NCBI GenBank assembly: GCA_937936785.1
Contig: CALDDQ010000012.1
Location: 17,171-81,170, forward strand
Source: an uncultured Endomicrobiia bacterium
Lineage (GTDB): Bacteria; Elusimicrobiota; Endomicrobiia; DTEH01
Reading direction: 5' to 3'
DNA: 64,000 nt
This document shows positions 11,079 through 18,723 of the stretch, piece after piece. Numbering within the stretch: position 1 is the first letter of the stretch; each line of letters opens with the position of its first letter. The position numbers were made by a program, and so were the translations under genes. The notes beneath the pieces were generated by a model. It made no database searches, had not been told where the DNA came from, and worked only from the letters and a program-made list of their open reading frames with translations.

Positions 11079-11552
11079 ATGAAAGATAAAATGACAATAA
11101 TATTTTTTAGTGGAACTTTGGACAAAGCTATGGCAACATTAATTTTAGCAACTACAGCAGCTTCTATGGGTATGGAAGTATCAATATTTTTTACTTTTTG
11201 GGGATTAAATTTCTTAAAGAAAAAACGTAGTTATAAGAAAAAAGTTTTTATGCAAAAAATGTTAGAGTTTATGTCTTCAAAAGGTAAAAACGATTTGCCT
11301 TTGACCAATATGAACATGTTTGGTTTAGGACCGTGGATGATGAAGAAACTTATGAAAAAGAAAAAAGCTGCTTCTATAGAAGAATTATTTTTGTTAGCAA
11401 AACAGTTCAATGTAAAATTATTTGCATGTTCTACATCTTGTAGTGTTATGGGTGTTGAGAAAGAAAATATGATTGATGAAGTTACAGACATTGTCGGAGC
11501 AGCAACATTCTTGGCAGAGGCTAAAGAGGCAAAAATTAATTTGTTTATATAA
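11079..11552 (+). CDS. DsrE/DsrF/DrsH-like family protein
   Basis: 157 residues. The start FFSGTLDKAMATLILATTAASMGMEVSIFFTFWGL is the classic DsrE-like fold (peroxiredoxin-like family) opening, and the region FACSTSCSVMGV holds cysteines at the position used for persulfide transfer in relatives. A basic Met/Lys-rich insertion (about 45-100) is typical of the larger members. It is immediately upstream of a TusA-like gene, the usual partner in sulfur relay. The sulfur-carrying role is inferred from family and pairing. Confidence 0.8.
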   Translation: MKDKMTIIFFSGTLDKAMATLILATTAASMGMEVSIFFTFWGLNFLKKKRSYKKKVFMQKMLEFMSSKGKNDLPLTNMNMFGLGPWMMKKLMKKKKAASIEELFLLAKQFNVKLFACSTSCSVMGVEKENMIDEVTDIVGAATFLAEAKEAKINLFI

Positions 11553-11576
11553 AAAATTTTATTTTTTAATAATTAA

Positions 11577-11804
11577 ATGAAGATAGTAGGAACATTAGAT
11601 TGTATAGGAATGTATTGCCCTATACCAGTAGCAAAAACAACAATTGAATTAGAAGGGTTGAAACCGGGCGAAATATTGGAGGTTTTGGTAGATGACCCAA
11701 CTGCAAAAAAAGATTTTGTTAATTGGTGTAATTCTACTGGTAATAAACTTTTAGAAATGAAGGAAGAAGATGGAATTATTAAGTTTTATATAAAGAAGAA
11801 ATGA
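11577..11804 (+). CDS. TusA-like sulfurtransferase
   Basis: 75 residues, the usual length of TusA/SirA/YedF proteins. The catalytic Cys lies in the conserved CP motif of GMYCPIPVAKT, followed by GEILEVLVDDPTAKKDFVNWC. Such proteins carry a persulfide sulfur between desulfurases and acceptors. There is no clear Shine-Dalgarno. Its stop overlaps the next small ORF (ATGA). In this operon it could carry sulfur linked to cysteine/methionine synthesis. Confidence 0.88.
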   Translation: MKIVGTLDCIGMYCPIPVAKTTIELEGLKPGEILEVLVDDPTAKKDFVNWCNSTGNKLLEMKEEDGIIKFYIKKK

Positions 11805-11956
11805 ACTATAGACAATTACGAAAAAAAGAATATGTTCCAGGTGCTGAAAAAATGTTAATTTCAATTTTTTTGTTTATTATTCTACCTTTTAAAATTTTGT
11901 ATGAAAAGGCTAAAAAGGTAGTTAATAAAAAAAATAATAAACCAAAAATTTTATAA
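11801..11956 (+). CDS. Small single-TM membrane protein (51 aa)
   Basis: 51 codons starting with the ATGA overlap on the TusA-like gene and ending TAA at 11954-11956. It has a basic N-terminus, one hydrophobic segment (MLISIFLFIILPFKIL, about 18-33) and a Lys/Asn-rich cytoplasmic-type tail. I recognise no family. Translational coupling to the TusA-like gene supports it being real; it may anchor or accompany the sulfur relay proteins, which is inference only. Confidence 0.55.
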   Translation: MNYRQLRKKEYVPGAEKMLISIFLFIILPFKILYEKAKKVVNKKNNKPKIL

Positions 11957-11980
11957 TATTAAATAAAAGGGAGAAAAAAT

Positions 11981-12586
11981 ATGTTAAAAAAATTTTTAAT
12001 AAACATAATATGTATAGGTATTGTATACAACATCTTTGCTCAGACAAAAAATGTAAAAACAAAAGAAGAAAAAGTTGTTGCTGAAAAATCTTTACAAAAA
12101 GAATTTACATTAGAAGAATTAAAAAAATATAATGGTAAAAATGGTATGCCAGTATACGTTGCTGTTGATGGAATAGTATATGATGTTACAAATGTTGAAG
12201 CTTGGAAAACAGGGAATCATAAAGGTTTACATTCTGCTGGAGAAGATTTGACTGAAGCATACAAAAGAGCACCAAAAAAAATTCATGCTGATAGAAAAAT
12301 TTTAGAAAAATTACCTAAAGTAGGTATTGTAGTTAAAGATAAAACAAAAGAAGATGTCGATACTTATTCTGGAGCAACTAAATCGGCAAAAAAAGTTAGT
12401 CCTACGGAATATCAAGTTATTCCATCTGAGTATGGAAAGGTTGTAACATGTCCTGTAATGAAAGTAGAATTTAAAGTCAAAAAAAATACTAAAGCGTTCA
12501 AATACAAAGATAAGGTATATTATTTATGCTGTTCTTCATGTGAAAAGAAGTTTAGAGAAAATCCAGAAAAATATATATCTGAATAA
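11981..12586 (+). CDS. Secreted cytochrome b5-like / YHS two-domain protein
   Basis: 201 residues: signal peptide (about 1-20), then a cytochrome b5-like domain (about 38-115: FTLEELKKYNGKNGMPVYVAVDGIVYDVT, WKTGNHKGLHSAGEDL, KVGIVV), then a YHS domain (about 150-201: VTCPVMKVEF, YYLCCSSCEKKF). The b5-like part may bind heme or another small molecule (MAPR-type), and YHS cysteines bind metal. GGGAG lies ahead of the ATG. It sits 24 nt after the sulfur relay genes. A periplasmic heme/metal-binding redox role is inferred; no enzymatic motif is evident. Confidence 0.8.
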   Translation: MLKKFLINIICIGIVYNIFAQTKNVKTKEEKVVAEKSLQKEFTLEELKKYNGKNGMPVYVAVDGIVYDVTNVEAWKTGNHKGLHSAGEDLTEAYKRAPKKIHADRKILEKLPKVGIVVKDKTKEDVDTYSGATKSAKKVSPTEYQVIPSEYGKVVTCPVMKVEFKVKKNTKAFKYKDKVYYLCCSSCEKKFRENPEKYISE

Positions 12587-12732
12587 AATTTTTATACAAT
12601 TCATAATTTATAAAAAAATAAAAATGTGAAAAAATTGGTTTGATTAATATGAAATAAAAAACATGTATTTTGATATTAAAAGTGTGTTTTTAGTAAAATC
12701 TAACAAGTGAAACAAATGGAGGAAATGATAAA

Positions 12733-12879
12733 ATGGCAAAAGGAAGATGTATGAAATGTAAAAAAGAAGTTGAGATTAAAGATGAAAAAGAAACAGTAAT
12801 GAAAAATGGAATGAAAGCAGTGAAAGGTTGTTGTCCAGATTGCGGGACTAAAGTGTTTCGTATTTTAGGGAAAAAATAA
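12733..12879 (+). CDS. DUF5679-type small zinc-ribbon protein (48 aa)
   Basis: 48 residues, MAKGRCMKCKKEVEI to CCPDCGTKVFRIL, with two CxxC knuckles, matching the small DUF5679 family as I remember it. GGAGG (12719-12723) precedes the ATG by about 10 nt. TTGATA (12670-12675) with a -10-like TAAAAT 18 bp on may be its own promoter. Function unknown; probably a zinc-binding protein. Confidence 0.8.
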   Translation: MAKGRCMKCKKEVEIKDEKETVMKNGMKAVKGCCPDCGTKVFRILGKK

Positions 12880-12972
12880 GTTTTTGTAATAAACTTTGTA
12901 AATTAATTATTTGGTTTTTATAATTTTTAATAAAAATTTTTTATATCACCAATAAAACTTTTATCTTGAAAG

Positions 12973-13001
12973 TTGACAAATAAAAAATAATGTTATATTT
13001 T
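12973..13001 (+). promoter_or_regulatory. Promoter of the second Rrf2 unit
   Basis: Perfect -35 TTGACA (12973-12978) followed by AT-rich -10 candidates TATATT (15-bp spacing) or TATTTT (17-bp spacing), about 30-50 bp before the Rrf2 start. Just downstream, at 13011-13021, is ACTAATTAGAT containing the 8-bp palindrome CTAATTAG, well placed as an Rrf2 operator for autoregulation. Confidence 0.55.
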
Positions 13002-13030
13002 TTATACTCTACTAATTAGATAGAATTACT

Positions 13031-13462
13031 ATGAAACTTAACAAAAAAATTAGATATGGATTACGTGCTATGGTTGAGATATCTAAGAATTATCCTAAAA
13101 GTGTTTTACAAAAAGATATTGCAAAAAAACAAAAAATTCCATTAAAATTTTTAGATACTATAATTTCCGGTTTACGTATTCGTGGACTTATAAAAAATTA
13201 TTCTGGGAAAAAAAGTGGTTATGTTTTAACCAGAGAACCATCAAAAATTTCTATTTACGATATATATTTAGCATTTGAACCTGAAATTTCTGTAGTGGAA
13301 TGTTTGTGTGAACCTAATTTATGCGAATTTAAAAAATTTTGTAGTATACGATTTTTTTGGAATGATATAAATAAAACGTTAAAAGAAAAGATGTTAGGTT
13401 ATACGTTAAAGGATATTGTGTTGAATAAAATTAAAATTTTGAAAAAAAATAAAAAGTGTTAA
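13031..13462 (+). CDS. Rrf2-family regulator (possible NsrR/IscR-like sensor)
   Basis: 143 residues. MKLNKKIRYGLRAMVEISKNYP and PLKFLDTIISGLRIRGLIKNYSGKKSGY form the Rrf2 winged helix. Four cysteines are clustered around residues 97-112 (ECLCEPNLCEFKKFC), more than needed for the usual three Fe-S ligands. The operon downstream encodes hemerythrin-like and DUF1858/DUF2249 proteins, so sensing of O2, NO or Fe-S damage is a reasonable inference. Its own promoter carries a palindrome that may be its operator. Confidence 0.88.
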   Translation: MKLNKKIRYGLRAMVEISKNYPKSVLQKDIAKKQKIPLKFLDTIISGLRIRGLIKNYSGKKSGYVLTREPSKISIYDIYLAFEPEISVVECLCEPNLCEFKKFCSIRFFWNDINKTLKEKMLGYTLKDIVLNKIKILKKNKKC

Positions 13463-13499
13463 TAAATTTATTATTTTTAATATGTAGGAGAAAAAATTT

Positions 13500-14732
13500 A
13501 TGACTGAACTAATAAATAATTCGTTTGAAAGAAAGAAAAAGTTAAAAGAACTTATTTTAAAATTACATTCAGGTGAATCTGAAGAAAAAGTAAGAAAAGA
13601 ATTAGAACAGAGTTTAACTCAAATTCCGTATGGTGAAGTAGTAGAAGTAGAACAAGAACTCATAAAAGAAGGTTTATCAGAAAAAGAAATTTTAAAATTA
13701 TGTGATGTTCACTCTTCAGTACTTCACGGTAAGATTGATTTATCAGCATCAAGAAAAGTTCCTGAAGGGCATCCTGTAGATACGATGCTTCGTGAGAATT
13801 TGGAATTAAAAAAAGTTGTTAAAGAAATTGAACAGGTATTATTTGAAATCAGAGATATAGAAGAAAATAAAATAGAACAAACAGTTATTAAATTACGTGG
13901 TTTGTACAACAGTTTGTATGATGTAGATAAACATTATAGGCGCAAAGAATATTTGTTATTTCCATTTTTAGAAAAACAAGGTATTACAGGTCCACCAAAA
14001 GTTATGTGGGGTAAACATGATGAGATAAGAGATTTGTTAAAAGGGAGTATTGAATTGTTAGGAACAAAAGGTATAACAAAAGAAGAAATTTTATCTTCTG
14101 CACAAATCATACTATATCCTGCAATAAAAGCAGTTTTAGATATGATCAAAAAAGAAGAAGAAATTCTTTTACCTATGTGTTTAGATAAATTAAATGATTT
14201 TGATTGGTATGAGATTCATAAACAATCTTTAGAGATAGGTTTTTGTTTGTATGATCCTAAAGTAGATTGGCGTCCTGAATTGGTTAAAGATAATACTTTA
14301 GATGAATTAAACAAAGTAGTTGATAAAATTCAACTTCCAACAGGAAACTTTTCGGTTGAAGAACTTATTGCAATATTAAATCATCTACCAGTGGATATAA
14401 CTTTTGTTGATAAAGAAGATAAAGTAAAATATTTTTCACAAGGTAAAGATAGAATTTTTCAGAGAAACAGGACAATTTTAAACCGTGATGTTCGACATTG
14501 TCACCCACCTGCTAGTGCGCATATAGTTGATAAAATTATAGAAGATTTTAAGTTAGGAAAAGCATCCAGTGCACCGTTTTGGATAAACATGGGAGATAAA
14601 ATGGTTTACATAGAATATTTTGCGTTAAGAAATGAAAATGGTGAATATCTAGGAATATTAGAGGTATCACAAAATATTTCCAAATATAGACAACTAACCG
14701 GCGAACAAAGAATATTGTCGTACAAAAAATAA
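13500..14732 (+). CDS. DUF438 / hemerythrin-like / PAS protein
   Basis: 410 residues. The N-terminal DUF438 region (about 10-95: LHSGESEEKVRKELEQSLTQ, PYGEVVEVEQELI, CDVHSSVLHGKI), a hemerythrin-like HHE region (about 100-245) with DKHYRRKEYLLFPFLE, WGKHDEIR and EEEILLPM giving His/Glu ligands, and a C-terminal PAS-like domain (about 285-400: LNHLPVDITFVDKEDKVKYFS, CHPPASAHIVDKI). Architecture matches proteins linked to O2/NO sensing or Fe-S/di-iron repair. GGAG precedes the ATG. The next gene follows by 2 nt. Confidence 0.9.
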   Translation: MTELINNSFERKKKLKELILKLHSGESEEKVRKELEQSLTQIPYGEVVEVEQELIKEGLSEKEILKLCDVHSSVLHGKIDLSASRKVPEGHPVDTMLRENLELKKVVKEIEQVLFEIRDIEENKIEQTVIKLRGLYNSLYDVDKHYRRKEYLLFPFLEKQGITGPPKVMWGKHDEIRDLLKGSIELLGTKGITKEEILSSAQIILYPAIKAVLDMIKKEEEILLPMCLDKLNDFDWYEIHKQSLEIGFCLYDPKVDWRPELVKDNTLDELNKVVDKIQLPTGNFSVEELIAILNHLPVDITFVDKEDKVKYFSQGKDRIFQRNRTILNRDVRHCHPPASAHIVDKIIEDFKLGKASSAPFWINMGDKMVYIEYFALRNENGEYLGILEVSQNISKYRQLTGEQRILSYKK

Positions 14733-14734
14733 TT

Positions 14735-15259
14735 ATGAAAACAAAAAATCTTTTAATAACACCAAAAACTAAGATATTGGAATTAATTGAAACATACCCG
14801 CAGTTAGAAGAGATTTTAATATCTTATATTCCTGCATTTAATAAATTAAAAAATCCAATACTTAGAAAAACAGTAGCTAAAATAGCAACATTGCAACAAG
14901 TTGCTGCTATTGGTAATGTTAATGTTGAAGATTTAATAAATCTTTTACGAAAACACGTAGGGCAAGATTTAATTTCAGTTGAGAAAGATTCTAATTATGT
15001 AACAGTAAAACCTGACTGGTTTGATGAGAGTAAAATTGTAAAAGAATTTGATGTACGAGAATTATTGAAAGCAGGAGAACATCCAATAAACCAAGTTATT
15101 TCAGATTTAAACCAATTAAAAGAAAATGAAATACTAAAAGTTATAGCACCATTTTTACCTGCACCAATGATAGACAAAAGTTTAAGTTTAAACTTTAAAC
15201 ATTGGGTTAAAAAAGAAAAAGAAGATTTTTTTGTAATATATTTTCAAAAGAGTAACTAA
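14735..15259 (+). CDS. DUF1858-DUF2249 protein
   Basis: 174 residues. The first half (about 5-75: ITPKTKILELIETYPQLEEILISYIPAF) is the DUF1858/ScdA-N-like helical domain; the second half (about 90-172: DVRELLKAGEHPINQVISDLNQLKENEILKVIAPFLPAPMI) is a DUF2249 domain. ScdA-type N-terminal domains occur in proteins that repair nitrosatively or oxidatively damaged di-iron and Fe-S centres; this gene directly follows the DUF438-hemerythrin protein. Function is inferred from that association. Confidence 0.85.
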   Translation: MKTKNLLITPKTKILELIETYPQLEEILISYIPAFNKLKNPILRKTVAKIATLQQVAAIGNVNVEDLINLLRKHVGQDLISVEKDSNYVTVKPDWFDESKIVKEFDVRELLKAGEHPINQVISDLNQLKENEILKVIAPFLPAPMIDKSLSLNFKHWVKKEKEDFFVIYFQKSN

Positions 15260-15302
15260 AATTTTTAATATTTATTGTCTCAACTTTTTTTATAATGAAA
15301 AG

Positions 15303-15338
15303 TAATATAACCGGAAAATTTGTTTCCCGGTTATATTA
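15303..15338. terminator. Bidirectional hairpin terminator between convergent operons
   Basis: A perfect 12-bp inverted repeat, TAATATAACCGG (15303-15314) and its complement (15327-15338), with a 12-nt loop that can pair further. It lies between the plus-strand DUF2249 gene (ends 15259) and the minus-strand rubrerythrin (ends 15350). The stem is unusually GC-containing for this region. Confidence 0.8.
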
Positions 15339-15349
15339 TGCTAAAAATT

Positions 15350-15925
15350 TTAATAATTTTCTGCCAAAATTTCGTAGTAAGATTGAGGATGTTTACATGC
15401 AGGACATTCTTTAGGTGCTTCTGTTCCTTCAACAACATAACCACAATTTATGCAGTGCCATTTTACTACATTTTTTTTTGCAAACACTTCTTTGTTTTGT
15501 AAGTTATTTATCAATTTTCTATATCTTGATTCATGAAACTTTTCTACTTTAGCGATTTGTTCAAACGAAGTTGCAATTTCAGGAAACCCTTCATCTTTCG
15601 CAATTTTTGCAAAGTCAGAATAAATAGTAGTCCATTCCATATTTTCACCTTTAGCTGCTTCTTCTAAATTTTTTAAAGTATCTTGAATTTTTCCTGCCGG
15701 GTAGGTGACAGTAATTTCTACATCACCACCTTCTAAATGTTTAAAAAAAACTTTTGCATGTTCTTTCTCATTTTCTGCTGTTTCAGCAAAAATGTTTGCA
15801 ATTTGGACATAACCATCCTTTTTTGCAACAGAAGAAAAATAAGTATATTTATTTCTTGCTTGAGATTCGCCTGCAAAAGATTTTAATAAATTTTGTTCAG
15901 TTTTTGTTCCTTTAATAGATTTCAT
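15350..15925 (-). CDS. Rubrerythrin
   Basis: 191 residues from [30 protein letters not shown], the canonical rubrerythrin opening; di-iron ligands lie in [13 protein letters not shown] and [16 protein letters not shown], and a C-terminal rubredoxin-like domain has WHCINCGYV and [12 protein letters not shown]. It reduces peroxide with electrons from rubredoxin/ferredoxin. A longer reading from 15976 is in frame, but AAGGAGG lies 11 nt upstream of the ATG at 15925. It is in the PerR-like operon with desulfoferrodoxin and a ferritin-like protein. Confidence 0.95.
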   Translation of the reverse strand: MKSIKGTKTEQNLLKSFAGESQARNKYTYFSSVAKKDGYVQIANIFAETAENEKEHAKVFFKHLEGGDVEITVTYPAGKIQDTLKNLEEAAKGENMEWTTIYSDFAKIAKDEGFPEIATSFEQIAKVEKFHESRYRKLINNLQNKEVFAKKNVVKWHCINCGYVVEGTEAPKECPACKHPQSYYEILAENY

Positions 15926-15960
15926 ATCTTTTTTTATCCTCCTTAATGATAGATAAGTTC

Positions 15961-16350
15961 TTAACTTGATTTCCAAAGACCGTGTAAATTACAATATTCT
16001 CGTGCAAAAATTTTTGTTCCTGTTATACAATTACAAAATTCTACCTCTGGTTTATTGCCAGGTTTTAAAGATTTTCTATAACAGACATCATCAATTATAA
16101 GTTCAATCCATTGAATGTAATGTTTGTCTTCCATAGGATGAGCCACAGAACCAACTTTTACTATATAACCATCTTTTGTTTTTTCAATTATTGGTAAATG
16201 TTTTTCTTTTGCACCATCAGAAGTATTTTCTTGTTGAAGAACCATAGGTTTTCCACAACAAACAAGTTCTCCACCTCCAACAATTAACACTTCTACAATA
16301 TTTCCACAAACACTGCATTTATAAATTTCTTTTTGTGTTTTTACTGACAT
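15961..16350 (-). CDS. dfx: Desulfoferrodoxin (superoxide reductase)
   Basis: 129 residues. N-terminal desulforedoxin-like iron site ([20 protein letters not shown]) and C-terminal superoxide reductase domain with [27 protein letters not shown] and CNLHGLW providing the His/Cys ligands of centre II. It reduces superoxide to peroxide without releasing O2, a standard strategy in anaerobes. AAGGAGG upstream. The adjacent rubrerythrin would remove the peroxide. Confidence 0.95.
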   Translation of the reverse strand: MSVKTQKEIYKCSVCGNIVEVLIVGGGELVCCGKPMVLQQENTSDGAKEKHLPIIEKTKDGYIVKVGSVAHPMEDKHYIQWIELIIDDVCYRKSLKPGNKPEVEFCNCITGTKIFAREYCNLHGLWKSS

Positions 16351-16380
16351 ATTTTTTGCCTCCTTAAAAAGATAGATTTT

Positions 16381-16824
16381 TTATTCAGTTAAATTTGATA
16401 TTTCTACAACATGTTCTTGTTCATCAATTATGATATGTCTTAATTGATGTTCTAATGTTTCAAATTCATATTGTAGAGATTCTTTATTTTCTATAATTTT
16501 TTTATAGATTTGTTTATAATAATCAATAGCATCTTTTTCACCTTTTAGGTTAACTTCTAATATTTGTTTTATACCATCTGCATTGTTTATTGTCTCAATT
16601 TTAGTTGTAACATCACAGCTTAAATAGTTAGTTACCAGAGATCTAAACATATCTTCGTGTTTAAGTTCATCGCTGGCAATTTCTTTTAATCGTTCAATCA
16701 ATGGTTCAGAGTTTAATCCTTTAATTTTTTCTGAATGAGCAAGATATTGTATCCTTGCTGCATATTCTAACCCTACTGCTTTGTTTAACATTTCAGCAAT
16801 TTCTTTTTTTATTTTTTCGTTCAT
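16381..16824 (-). CDS. Ferritin-like / bacterioferritin-type di-iron protein
   Basis: 147 residues, four-helix ferritin-like fold: AVGLEYAARIQYLAHSEKIKG, EIASDELKHEDMF (ExxH), LKGEKDAIDYYKQIYK and IIIDEQEHVVEI (ExxH) supply two Glu/His sets for a di-iron site. The likely role is iron storage or oxidant detoxification. AAAGGAGG lies before the ATG. It sits between the PerR-like regulator and desulfoferrodoxin, in one operon. Confidence 0.85.
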   Translation of the reverse strand: MNEKIKKEIAEMLNKAVGLEYAARIQYLAHSEKIKGLNSEPLIERLKEIASDELKHEDMFRSLVTNYLSCDVTTKIETINNADGIKQILEVNLKGEKDAIDYYKQIYKKIIENKESLQYEFETLEHQLRHIIIDEQEHVVEISNLTE

Positions 16825-16848
16825 TTTTTTCCTCCTTTAGGAATAAAT

Positions 16849-17244
16849 TTAGTTAGTTTTTTTACATTTTTTACAATATCCATAAAAATTTATCTTGTAG
16901 TCAGTAACTTGAAATTTTTTTTTAGACAATGCATGTTTTATTTTTTCAAATATATTTAGTTGATCTATATCAAAAATTTTTTTACATTGGTTACAATAAA
17001 AATGATGATGTTTTTGGCTATTGCCATCATATCTGTTAAAATTTTTTTCAATAGATATCATTAAAATTTTATTTTGTTTTTTTAAAAGATCAAGGTTACG
17101 ATAAACAGTTCCTAAACTGATTGATGGAATACGTTGTTTAACTAAAAGAAACAATTCCTCTGCTGTAGGGTGTGTTTTTAATTTTTTTAGTTCTTCAAAG
17201 ATAATTTTTCTTTGTTTAGTATCTCTACGAGCAATTGTTTTCAT
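16849..17244 (-). CDS. Fur-family regulator, PerR-like
   Basis: 131 residues. N-terminal winged helix (THPTAEELFLLV, SLGTVYRNLDLL) and C-terminal metal-binding domain RYDGNSQKHHHFYCNQCKKIFDID with structural zinc pairs CNQC and CKKC. The residues corresponding to the PerR regulatory site (His in THPTA, Asp in RYD, two His in KHHHF, Asp in IFD) are all present by motif alignment. Together with downstream ferritin, desulfoferrodoxin and rubrerythrin genes this suggests peroxide sensing. Fur or Zur roles cannot be fully excluded. There is no Shine-Dalgarno. Confidence 0.9.
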   Translation of the reverse strand: MKTIARRDTKQRKIIFEELKKLKTHPTAEELFLLVKQRIPSISLGTVYRNLDLLKKQNKILMISIEKNFNRYDGNSQKHHHFYCNQCKKIFDIDQLNIFEKIKHALSKKKFQVTDYKINFYGYCKKCKKTN

Positions 17245-17253
17245 ATAAACTAT

Positions 17254-17271
17254 TAATAATAATTACTATTA
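17254..17271. promoter_or_regulatory. Fur/PerR-type operator
   Basis: TAATAATAATTACTATTA, a 9+9 inverted repeat with one mismatch, directly downstream of the -10 element of the fur-family gene, so bound protein would cover the transcription start. It resembles Fur/PerR boxes and suggests autoregulation of the whole oxygen-defence operon. Confidence 0.7.
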
Positions 17272-17300
17272 CTAATAATTTATTTGTTTTAAAATGTCAA
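17272..17300 (-). promoter_or_regulatory. Promoter of the PerR-like/ferritin/Dfx/rubrerythrin operon
   Basis: On the minus strand a perfect -35 TTGACA (17295-17300) is separated by 17 bp from TATTAG (17272-17277), ending about 28 bp before the start codon. The operator at 17254-17271 abuts the -10. Confidence 0.65.
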
Positions 17301-17347
17301 TATTAAGTTGAAAAAATGTTAAGTTTAAATGTGTTATAAAAAATAAA

Positions 17348-17541
17348 TCAAGATACAATATTACCTTTTATTCCAATTGTTATATCACAATAAAGTTCTT
17401 TTACTAACTGAGTTTTTGGTCCATTTTTTTGTTTCAACAATTTGTAGAGCTTGTTCTGGACAAGATAGAATGCATAATCCACATCTGTTACATTTTTTTT
17501 CTTCAATCTGAATAATTTTTCTTCTAACTTTTTTTTATCAT
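17348..17541 (-). pseudogene. Frameshifted 4Fe-4S ferredoxin-like gene overlapping the flavodiiron stop
   Basis: The ATG at 17541-17539 overlaps the flavodiiron stop as ATGA. Read in frame it gives five codons and a stop (TAG), but the run of eight A (17529-17536) precedes an open frame one base away: KVRRKIIQIEEKKCNRC, then GLCILSCPEQALQIVETK, ending at TGA 17348. With one A fewer the product would begin MIKKVRRKIIQIEEKKCNRCG and contain a complete CxxCxxCxxxCP [4Fe-4S] motif. Relatives I remember go on to a second cluster; here the frame ends soon after LYCDITIGIKG. It may be a decaying gene, a slippage-expressed gene, or an assembly error in the homopolymer. Confidence 0.7.
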
Positions 17542-18722
17542 ATTATTTTTATCTGTCTATGTTTTTGTAGAATTAGTGAAGTTAAATTTTTTAATGCAAC
17601 AAAATCTTGTTCTTTAGGATATCCTTTAATAAGAACTGGTGGAATAAGTTCAACTTTTAAGTTTGGAATCATTGAAGATAGTTGTTCAACAACTTTTGTT
17701 CCCCAACCGTAGGAAGTTATTATAGAAACAAATTTAGTTTTTGGCCGTAAAACATTTGCAAGAAAAGTTACATAAGTAGCGGCTGGATGTGCTGCTGTAA
17801 GGACTGTAGGTGTTGCAATAACAATAGTTGCTGCATCTACTAAAGAAATTGCAAGTTCGCCAATATCAGTTTTTGTTATGTTAAAAGGTTTTACTGGTAT
17901 ATTCAAATTTATAAACTCATCAATTAAATAATCAACAATTTTTTGTGTACTACCATGCATGGAAACATAAGGCAAAACAACTTCATTTTTAACATTGTCA
18001 GAAATCCAGTCAGAATAAGATTCAATGATAAATTTAGGATTATTGTAGATAGGTCCATGACTTGGCGCAATGAAATTTATATCTAGTTGTTTAACAATTT
18101 CAACATTTTTACGGATAGGAATTCTAAACGGCATCATAATTTCTGCATAATATCTTTTTGCAGATGCGTAAACCCTGGTTTCATCTTTTACATAAAGGTC
18201 GCTGGTGGCAAGGTGTGAACCAAAAAAATCGCATGAAAACAAAATTTTATCTTCAATTAAATAAGTGATCATAGTTTCAGGCCAGTGTACCCATGGGGTT
18301 AGAAAAAACTGTAATGTTTTATCTCCTAAAGACAATTTTTCTTTATCATTTACAACAATAAATTTATCTTCTGGGATTAGCAAAAGGTCTTTTAACATAT
18401 CTTTACATTTTATATTTGTGACAACTTTTGTTTTAGGATAAAGTTGTAAAATTTTTGGTATTGCACCAGAATGATCTTGTTCTGCATGGTTCGGAATTAA
18501 ATAATCAATTGTTTTAATATTTAGAGATTTTAAATTTTCTACCAATTCATTTTCTTTTGTTGGATCTGTTGAATCTATTAGAACAGTCTTTTGTGAGCCA
18601 ATTATTAAATAAGAGTTATAACTTGTTCCATCAGGAAGAGGTATAAGTTCATCAAACAATCTTCTGTCCCAATCAATTGTTCCAACAAAATAAATATTTT
18701 TTTTAATTAATTCTGTAGTCAT
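17538..18722 (-). CDS. Flavodiiron protein (FprA-type O2/NO reductase)
   Basis: 394 residues. The N-terminal beta-lactamase-like domain carries the di-iron motif NHAEQDHSG, then HWPETMITYL, FSCDFFGSH and PSHGPIY; the C-terminal part (about 250-394) is a flavodoxin domain with VLPYVSMHGSTQKIVDYL and IATPTV. It reduces O2 to water or NO to N2O with FMN. AAGGAG precedes the ATG. The downstream ferredoxin-like gene overlaps its stop, and the flavin reductase upstream ends 1 nt before it: a plausible electron chain. Confidence 0.94.
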   Translation of the reverse strand: MTTELIKKNIYFVGTIDWDRRLFDELIPLPDGTSYNSYLIIGSQKTVLIDSTDPTKENELVENLKSLNIKTIDYLIPNHAEQDHSGAIPKILQLYPKTKVVTNIKCKDMLKDLLLIPEDKFIVVNDKEKLSLGDKTLQFFLTPWVHWPETMITYLIEDKILFSCDFFGSHLATSDLYVKDETRVYASAKRYYAEIMMPFRIPIRKNVEIVKQLDINFIAPSHGPIYNNPKFIIESYSDWISDNVKNEVVLPYVSMHGSTQKIVDYLIDEFINLNIPVKPFNITKTDIGELAISLVDAATIVIATPTVLTAAHPAATYVTFLANVLRPKTKFVSIITSYGWGTKVVEQLSSMIPNLKVELIPPVLIKGYPKEQDFVALKNLTSLILQKHRQIKII

Positions 18723-18723
18723 A

